Source: Klenkia sp. PcliD-1-E
Lineage (GTDB): Bacteria; Actinomycetota; Actinomycetes; Mycobacteriales; Geodermatophilaceae
Length of the DNA stretch: 42,279 bases
Assembly (NCBI RefSeq): GCF_024124375.1
Contig: NZ_JAMXRZ010000024.1
Coordinates: 1 to 42,279 of the forward strand
Direction of reading: 5' to 3'
The translations under genes were made by a program, and so were the position numbers. Shown here one piece after another: positions 35,030-42,279 of the stretch (position 1 is its first letter; each line of letters starts with the position of its first letter). The notes beneath the pieces are model-generated. The model was not told where the DNA came from. It ran no database searches and was given only the letters and a program-made list of their open reading frames with translations.

Positions 35030-36019
35030 TTACCAGCGGGAGTGGACGTGGGTGCGGATGCGCTCGTCGTAGAGCCGCTCGAGGTCGGCCAGCTCGGTGT
35101 CGGTGAGCGGGGGCAGGTCCGCGGCGGCCGCGTTGGACGCCGCCTGCCGCACGCTGCTGGCGCCGGGGATGACGGCGGTCACGCCGGGCTGCTGGATGAT
35201 CCAGCGCAGCGCGACCTGGGCGGGGGTGCGGTCGCCGGCGACCTCGACGAACTCGCGGGCGGCCGCGACGCCGACCTCGTAGGGCACCCCGGCGAAGGTC
35301 TCGCCGACGTCGAAGGCCTCGCCGTTGCGGTTGAACTGCCGGTGGTCGTCGGCGCCGAAGGTGGTGTCCTCGGTGAACCGGCCGGTGAGCAGGCCGGAGG
35401 CCAGCGGCACCCGGGCCAGGATGCCGACCCGTGCTGCGGCGGCGGCGGGCAGCAGCTCCTCCAGCGGCTTGCGGCGGAAGACGTTGAGGATGACCTGGAT
35501 GGACTGCACGCCCTCGTGCTCCAGCGCGGTCAGGCCCTCGGCCACCGTCTCGACGGAGACGCCGTAGGCGGCGACCGAGCCGTCGGCGACGAACCCGTCG
35601 AGGGTGTCGTAGACGCGCTGGTCGGAGTAGACGGCGGGCGGCGGGCAGTGCAGCTGCACCAGGTCGAGGGTGTCGACGGCGAGGTTGCGGCGCGACCGGT
35701 CGACCCAGGCCCGCAGGTTCTCGGGCGTGTAGGTCTCGGCGACGAAGGGGTCGGCCCGGCGCCCGGCCTTGGTCGCCACGAACGGCCGGTCGCCGCCGCG
35801 GTCGGCCAGGGCGGCGGCGATGCGCTGCTCGGAGCGGCCGTCACCGTAGACGTCGGCGGTGTCCAGCAGGGTGACCCCGGCGTCCAGGGCGGTGTCGAGA
35901 GCCTGGCGGGCGGTGGCGTCGTCGACGTCGCCCCAGTCGGCGCCGAGCTGCCAGGTGCCGAGGCCGACGACGGAGACGGACGCGCCGGTGCGGCCCAGGG
36001 GGCGGGTTTCCATGCTCAC
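35030..36019 (-). CDS. Aldo/keto reductase
   Basis: 329 residues, distinct in sequence from the reductase at 30020. Catalytic features are [14 protein letters not shown] (Asp, Tyr, about 51-64), FVATKAGRR (Lys) and LVQLHCPPP (His). The C-terminal [17 protein letters not shown] binds NADPH. The substrate is unknown. The start is GTG at 36019, overlapping the hisS stop as GTGA; an in-frame ATG two codons later (36013) is an alternative. Its place inside hisS-aspS suggests co-transcription rather than a shared function. Confidence 0.93.
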   Translation of the reverse strand: MSMETRPLGRTGASVSVVGLGTWQLGADWGDVDDATARQALDTALDAGVTLLDTADVYGDGRSEQRIAAALADRGGDRPFVATKAGRRADPFVAETYTPENLRAWVDRSRRNLAVDTLDLVQLHCPPPAVYSDQRVYDTLDGFVADGSVAAYGVSVETVAEGLTALEHEGVQSIQVILNVFRRKPLEELLPAAAAARVGILARVPLASGLLTGRFTEDTTFGADDHRQFNRNGEAFDVGETFAGVPYEVGVAAAREFVEVAGDRTPAQVALRWIIQQPGVTAVIPGASSVRQAASNAAAADLPPLTDTELADLERLYDERIRTHVHSRW

Positions 36020-37275
36020 ACGCTCGCACGCAGGCGGTCGGCCAGCTCACCGAGGGGGACGGCGACCTGCTCGCCGGTGGCCATCGTCTTCACCTGGGCG
36101 ACGCCCTCGGCCAGGTCGCGCTCCCCCACCACGACCACGCGTGCGGCGCCGGAGCGGTCGGCGGCCTTCATGGCGCCCTTGAGCCCGCGGCCGCCGTAGA
36201 CGGTGTCGGCGGCGACGCCCGCGGCCCGCAGCTGCCCGACCAGCCGGACGGCGAACCGCTTGGCGTCGGCGCCCAGGTGGACGACGAACACGTCCGTGCC
36301 GCCGGTGACCGGGACGTCCAGGCCCTCGGCCTGCACGGCGAGCAGGGTGCGGTCCACCCCGACGGCGTAGCCGATGCCCGAGAGGTCAGGGCCGCCGAGG
36401 GCCGCGGACAGCCCGTCGTAGCGCCCGCCGCCGCCGATGCTGGCCTGCGCGCCCAGGCCGCGGTGCACGAACTCGAAGGTGGTCTTGGTGTAGTAGTCCA
36501 GCCCGCGCACCAGGCGGGGCGCCTCGACCCAGGTCACCCCGAGGTCGGACAGGTGCTGGCGCACGGCGTCGTAGTGCGCCCTGGTCCCCTCGGACAGGTG
36601 GTCGACCATCAGCGGGGCGTCGGCGAGCTGGGCCTGCACCTCGGGCCGCTTGTCGTCCAGCACCCGCAGCGGGTTGATCGCGGCCCGCGCCCGGGTCTCC
36701 TCGTCGAGGTCCAGGCCGGCCAGGAAGTCCACCAGCAGCTCGCGGTACTGCGGCCGGCAGGTGGCGTCGCCCAGCGAGGTCAGCTGCAGGTCGTAGTCGG
36801 TGAGCCCGAGGCCGCGGAAACCGGCGTCGGCGAGGGCCACGAGCTCGGCGTCCAGGGCGGGGTCGTCGACGCCGAGGGCCTCGACGCTGACCTGGGTGAA
36901 GTGCCGGTAGCGGCCGGCCTGCGGCCGCTCGTAGCGGAACGCCGACCCGACCGTCCACAGCTTCGCGGGCAGGGCGCCGGCGAAGAGCCGGTGCTCGATG
37001 AAGGCCCGCATGACCCCGGCGGTGAACTCCGGCCGCAGGGTCAGCGAGCGGCCGCCGCGGTCGTCGAAGGTGTACATCTCCTTGGACACGACGTCGGTGG
37101 ACTCGCCCACGCCGCGGGAGAACACCGCGGTCTCCTCGAAGACCGGGGTCTCGATGTAGCCGTAGCCGGCGGTCAGCAGCGGGGCGACCAGCCCGTCGCG
37201 CACGGCCAGGTAGGTGGCCGAGTCGGGGGGCAGCCGGTCGAAGGTGCCCTTGGGGGCGCGCTGGACGTCGCTCAC
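36016..37275 (-). CDS. hisS: Histidyl-tRNA synthetase
   Basis: Charges tRNA-His. The 419-residue protein opens with [15 protein letters not shown]. It has [18 protein letters not shown] and [20 protein letters not shown] (motif 2), [18 protein letters not shown] (the histidine-binding HisA loop), GGGGRYDGL, and [14 protein letters not shown] (motif 3). The C-terminal anticodon domain is about 330-419. The start is GTG at 37275, overlapping the upstream hydrolase as GTGA. Confidence 0.97.
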   Translation of the reverse strand: MSDVQRAPKGTFDRLPPDSATYLAVRDGLVAPLLTAGYGYIETPVFEETAVFSRGVGESTDVVSKEMYTFDDRGGRSLTLRPEFTAGVMRAFIEHRLFAGALPAKLWTVGSAFRYERPQAGRYRHFTQVSVEALGVDDPALDAELVALADAGFRGLGLTDYDLQLTSLGDATCRPQYRELLVDFLAGLDLDEETRARAAINPLRVLDDKRPEVQAQLADAPLMVDHLSEGTRAHYDAVRQHLSDLGVTWVEAPRLVRGLDYYTKTTFEFVHRGLGAQASIGGGGRYDGLSAALGGPDLSGIGYAVGVDRTLLAVQAEGLDVPVTGGTDVFVVHLGADAKRFAVRLVGQLRAAGVAADTVYGGRGLKGAMKAADRSGAARVVVVGERDLAEGVAQVKTMATGEQVAVPLGELADRLRASV

Positions 37276-37955
37276 AGCCCCCGCCCCCTCGGTGCGGCGG
37301 CGGCCTCGGCCAGGTAGGGGTTGGTGGCCCGCTCCCGCCCGATGGTCGTGGCCGGGCCGTGACCGGGGAGGACGACGGTGGCGTCGTCCAGCGGCAGGAC
37401 GACGTCGCGCAGCGACCCGAGCATCGACTCCCACGACCCACCGGGCAGGTCGACCCGGCCCACGGAGCCGGCGAACAGCACGTCGCCGGCCAGCAGCCCC
37501 GGGGCGTCGTCCAGGTCCAGGGAGAACATCACCGAGCCCGGCGTGTGGCCGGGGGCGTGCCGCACGACCAGGTCGACGCCGGCCAGCGACACGGTGGCGC
37601 CGTCCTCGAGGGTCAGCACGTCGGCCGGGTCGGGCAGCCGCACCCCGGAGACCAGGGGCGCCAGCTGCGGGCCGTGCCAGCGGACCGGGTCGGCGAGCAT
37701 GCCGGCGTCGTCGGGGTGCAGGTAGGCGGGGATGTCGTAGCCGTCGCAGACCGGCAGCACCGAGAAGGTGTGGTCCAGGTGCCCGTGGGTGAGCACGACG
37801 GCGACCGGCTTCAGGCCGTCGTCGGCCAGCATCCGCGCGAGCGGCTCGACGGCGTCCATGCCGGGGTCGACGACGACGCACTCGGCGCGCGGACCGGTGG
37901 CCACCGCGTAGCAGTTCGTACCGAATGCCCCGGCGGGGAACGAGCGGATGAGCAC
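37272..37955 (-). CDS. Metallo-beta-lactamase-fold hydrolase (glyoxalase II-like)
   Basis: 227 residues. The metal-binding signature [12 protein letters not shown] (about 60-71) is followed by [12 protein letters not shown] (third His), [20 protein letters not shown] (bridging Asp) and [14 protein letters not shown] (last His). This set is typical of the glyoxalase II-like branch, so a thioester hydrolase is likely but unproven. The start is GTG at 37955, before the [16 protein letters not shown] opening of the family. The same gene precedes hisS in many actinobacteria. Confidence 0.92.
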   Translation of the reverse strand: MLIRSFPAGAFGTNCYAVATGPRAECVVVDPGMDAVEPLARMLADDGLKPVAVVLTHGHLDHTFSVLPVCDGYDIPAYLHPDDAGMLADPVRWHGPQLAPLVSGVRLPDPADVLTLEDGATVSLAGVDLVVRHAPGHTPGSVMFSLDLDDAPGLLAGDVLFAGSVGRVDLPGGSWESMLGSLRDVVLPLDDATVVLPGHGPATTIGRERATNPYLAEAAAAPRGRGL

Positions 37956-38032
37956 CCGAGCAGGGTACGTGGCACCGCCGACACGTCCGGCGTCCCGATC
38001 GGCGTCCCAGCAGGTCGCCAGTGAGGCCCGCC

Positions 38033-38038
38033 TAGACT
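38033..38038 (+). promoter_or_regulatory. Probable -10 element for a leaderless cyclophilin transcript
   Basis: TAGACT fits TANNNT and ends 8 bases before the GTG start at 38047. No ribosome site lies between (only CCCCCT). The spacing is what is seen for leaderless mRNAs in actinobacteria. Confidence 0.45.
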
Positions 38039-38046
38039 GCCCCCTC

Positions 38047-38883
38047 GTGGTCAGCAACAAGCAGCGCCGTCAGTCCGCCCAGCGTCACCTGCAGCGGCAG
38101 CTGGAGCGGCGGGCCGCGCAGCAGCGCAAGCGCCGCCGCAACCTGCTGGTCGGGGCCACCGTGGCCGCCGTCGTGGTCGTCGTGGGCGCCGCGCTGCTGA
38201 TCACCGGCATCGGCGGGGACGACGACACCACCGCCACCGCCGACGCCACCTCGACCAGCTCGGCGGCCGCCCCCACCGCTGGCCCCGGCGCCGAGCGGGC
38301 CGGGCAGACCACCACCGCCGGGTCCTGCACCTACACCTACGACGCGCAGGGCAGTGCCGGCTCCTTCGCCGTCGACGCCCCCTCGGGCGACCTGCCCACC
38401 GGGCAGCAGGCCGAGACCATCGCCACGAGCGCCGGCGACGTCCCGGTCACCCTGGACTTCTCCGGCCCCGGCGCCTGCGCGGCCGAGAGCTTCACGTCGC
38501 TGGCCTCGCAGGGCTACTTCGACGGCACCCCCTGCCACCGGCTGACCACCTCCGAGGGTCTGCAGGTGCTGCAGTGCGGGGACCCGTCGGGCACCGGTAC
38601 CGGCGGCCCCGGCTACACCTTCCCGACCGCCACCTCGGGCAGCGAGACCTACAGCCGCGGCGTGCTGGCCATGGCCAACAGCGGACAGGGCACCGACGGC
38701 AGCCAGTTCTTCCTGGTCTACGGCGACAGCCAGCTCCCGCCGAGCTACACCGTCTTCGGCTCGATCGGCGACGCCGGCCTGGGCGTGCTGGACACCGTCG
38801 CCGCGGGCGGTGTCGCGGACGGCAGCCAGGACGGCGCCCCCGCCACCCCGGTCACCATCACCGGAGTCACCCCGGCCGCCTGA
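38047..38883 (+). CDS. Membrane-anchored cyclophilin-type peptidyl-prolyl isomerase
   Basis: Speeds proline isomerisation in exported or surface proteins. The 278-residue protein begins with a very basic Gln/Arg-rich cytoplasmic stretch (1-31), then one membrane helix (about 32-55). A Thr/Ser/Ala linker (about 56-90) leads to a cyclophilin domain (about 115-275) with TPCHRLTTSEGLQVLQCGDPSG, GVLAMANSGQGTDGSQFFLVY and YTVFGSI. The catalytic Arg is the one after CH. The start is GTG at 38047. Its 3' end overlaps the next gene on the other strand by 17 bases. Confidence 0.93.
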   Translation: MVSNKQRRQSAQRHLQRQLERRAAQQRKRRRNLLVGATVAAVVVVVGAALLITGIGGDDDTTATADATSTSSAAAPTAGPGAERAGQTTTAGSCTYTYDAQGSAGSFAVDAPSGDLPTGQQAETIATSAGDVPVTLDFSGPGACAAESFTSLASQGYFDGTPCHRLTTSEGLQVLQCGDPSGTGTGGPGYTFPTATSGSETYSRGVLAMANSGQGTDGSQFFLVYGDSQLPPSYTVFGSIGDAGLGVLDTVAAGGVADGSQDGAPATPVTITGVTPAA

Positions 38884-39922
38884 CCCGCGGCCCGGCGGCC
38901 ACCGCCCGGCCGGTGACCGCGGCGACGACCTGCTCCAGCGGACCCCGCCCGACCAGCCGGGACCAGGCGGTGCACGCCACGAGGGCGGTCACCGCGAAGA
39001 CCAGGTAGACCGCCCAGCGCTGGTCCGCGGTCAGCGCCGAGCGGTCACCGCCGGCGGCGAGCCCGAGCAGGTGCACGCAGTAGGCGGTCAGCGGCATGGA
39101 GCCGACGGCGGCCAGCGGGACCAGCACCGGCCGCACCCGGTCGGCGAGCCACAGGCACCCGGCCAGCACGAGCAGGGCGAACCCGCCGGACCCGACCACC
39201 TCGGCCACCGACCCGCTGTGCGGGTCGGCCACCAGCAGCTGGTCGGCGGCCGGCACCAGGTCCCGCCAGGACGTCGCGCCCTCCTGCAGCACGAACCCGG
39301 GGACGGCGGGGTCGGCCCGCACGCCCAGCAGGGGCCCGACCCCGTACCCGACCACGGCCAGCCCGAGGCCGGCGCCGGCCAGGCGCACCCGGGTGCCGGC
39401 CGCGGTGAGGTCCAGCCGCCCGACACCCAGCCCGGTGACGACGAACGCCGCCCAGACGACCACCGGGTAGTAGCCGGTCACGGCCAGCTCACCGAGCACC
39501 CCGCCGCCGGGGCCGGCGGCGACCCAGGGCAGCAGCAGCTGGTGGAACAGCGGGACGACCACCGCCACCCACCCCGCGGCGAGCGCGAACAGCCGGCGCG
39601 GCGACCAGGTCAGCAGCGGCACGCACAGCGCGAGCAGCACGGCGTAGAACTCGAGGATCACGTACACGCCGGTGGTCAGCAGCTGCACCAGGCCACCGGC
39701 CACCAGCAGCAGGGCGGCCCGGGTGAGCACGACCAGCCGGGCCCGCACGAGCGCCTCCCCGGCCGGTGGCGCCGTGCGCCCGGTCAGCAGGGCGACCGAG
39801 ACGCCGGCGAGCACCGCGAACAGGATCGAGGACCGGCCGTCCACCAGCCCGGACCAGGTGCCCGGGTCGGTCCACACCAGGTCGTCGGTGGCCAGCAGGT
39901 GCGCCCCGAACATGCCCAGCAC
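38867..39922 (-). CDS. HGSNAT/DUF418-like multi-spanning membrane protein (start uncertain)
   Basis: A polytopic membrane protein with about 9-10 helices, resembling heparan-alpha-glucosaminide N-acetyltransferase-like and DUF418 proteins. Features are DGRSSILFAVLAGVSVALLTG, YYPVVVWAAFVVTGLGVGRLDL and VGSMPLTAYCVHLL. Its role is probably acyl transfer at the cell envelope, which is inference. The conserved opening RLVGVDVARGLAVLGM lies partly upstream of the first ordinary start (GTG 39922). In frame upstream there is only a CTG (39955) or GTA (39985), so translation may start at CTG or be coupled to the relA stop at 39982. Confidence 0.75.
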   Translation of the reverse strand: MLGMFGAHLLATDDLVWTDPGTWSGLVDGRSSILFAVLAGVSVALLTGRTAPPAGEALVRARLVVLTRAALLLVAGGLVQLLTTGVYVILEFYAVLLALCVPLLTWSPRRLFALAAGWVAVVVPLFHQLLLPWVAAGPGGGVLGELAVTGYYPVVVWAAFVVTGLGVGRLDLTAAGTRVRLAGAGLGLAVVGYGVGPLLGVRADPAVPGFVLQEGATSWRDLVPAADQLLVADPHSGSVAEVVGSGGFALLVLAGCLWLADRVRPVLVPLAAVGSMPLTAYCVHLLGLAAGGDRSALTADQRWAVYLVFAVTALVACTAWSRLVGRGPLEQVVAAVTGRAVAAGPRVRRPG

Positions 39923-39981
39923 GGCGAGCCCCCGGGCGACGTCGACGCCGACCAGGCGGGACGGCGCCCCCGCGCCGCTGG

Positions 39982-42279
<2,298 letters not shown>

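Overview
The window is very GC-rich chromosomal DNA of an actinomycete. Evidence for this is BldD, the actinobacterial integration host factor mIHF, an actinobacterial PriA without helicase motifs, the dense use of GTG starts with 4-base stop/start overlaps, and the gene order priA-metK-coaBC-rpoZ-gmk-mihF-pyr-bldD-nusB-efp-aro-mltG-ruvX-alaS-rarA-aspS-hisS-relA. The family is not proven by the sequence. My guess, as inference only, is Geodermatophilales or a neighbouring order. No tRNA, rRNA, CRISPR array, insertion sequence or prophage was seen.

Layout, left to right. Most genes are on the minus strand. (1) 1-5024: priA (cut by the window edge), metK, coaBC, rpoZ, gmk and mihF. (2) 5258-15286: a tightly overlapping UMP operon, transcribed pyrR-pyrB-pyrC-carA-carB-pyrK-pyrD-pyrF. 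It encodes every step from bicarbonate to UMP except PyrE. A PyrR-type RNA hairpin sits directly on the pyrR ribosome binding site. (3) 15489-16025: bldD, divergent from pyrR, followed by a strong two-way terminator. (4) 16087-22856: nusB, efp, an Xaa-Pro peptidase, aroQ, aroB, aroK, aroC, a prepilin peptidase and aroE. (5) 22849-29953: mltG, ruvX, alaS, two small membrane-associated proteins and rarA. (6) 30020-33281: a looser patch interposed between rarA and aspS. It holds an aldo/keto reductase, a gene for a Vsr/DUF559-like nuclease and a class V aminotransferase. (7) 33282-37955: aspS, a second aldo/keto reductase, hisS and a metallo-beta-lactamase-fold hydrolase. (8) 38047-42279: a membrane-anchored cyclophilin, an acyltransferase-like membrane protein and relA (cut by the right edge).

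The most unusual structure is in region 6. Three imperfect palindromes, each exactly 73 nt, lie within 2.4 kb at 30922-30994, 31987-32059 and 33210-33282. They share near-identical ends (GTTGATCA...TGATCAAC) and a structured but diverged interior. Each follows a C-rich tract. Two of them form or touch the stop codon of a neighbouring gene. Copies 1 and 2 bracket the nuclease-like gene, and copies 2 and 3 bracket the aminotransferase. This looks like a REP/MITE-type mobile palindrome family, possibly linked to the nuclease, and is the main candidate here for something undescribed.

Other points of interest are the PyrR-binding hairpin, a palindrome over the bldD -10 element, a variant c-di-GMP signature in BldD, the His/Asp-rich cytoplasmic domain of MltG, and a membrane protein after relA with no ordinary start codon before its conserved N-terminus.
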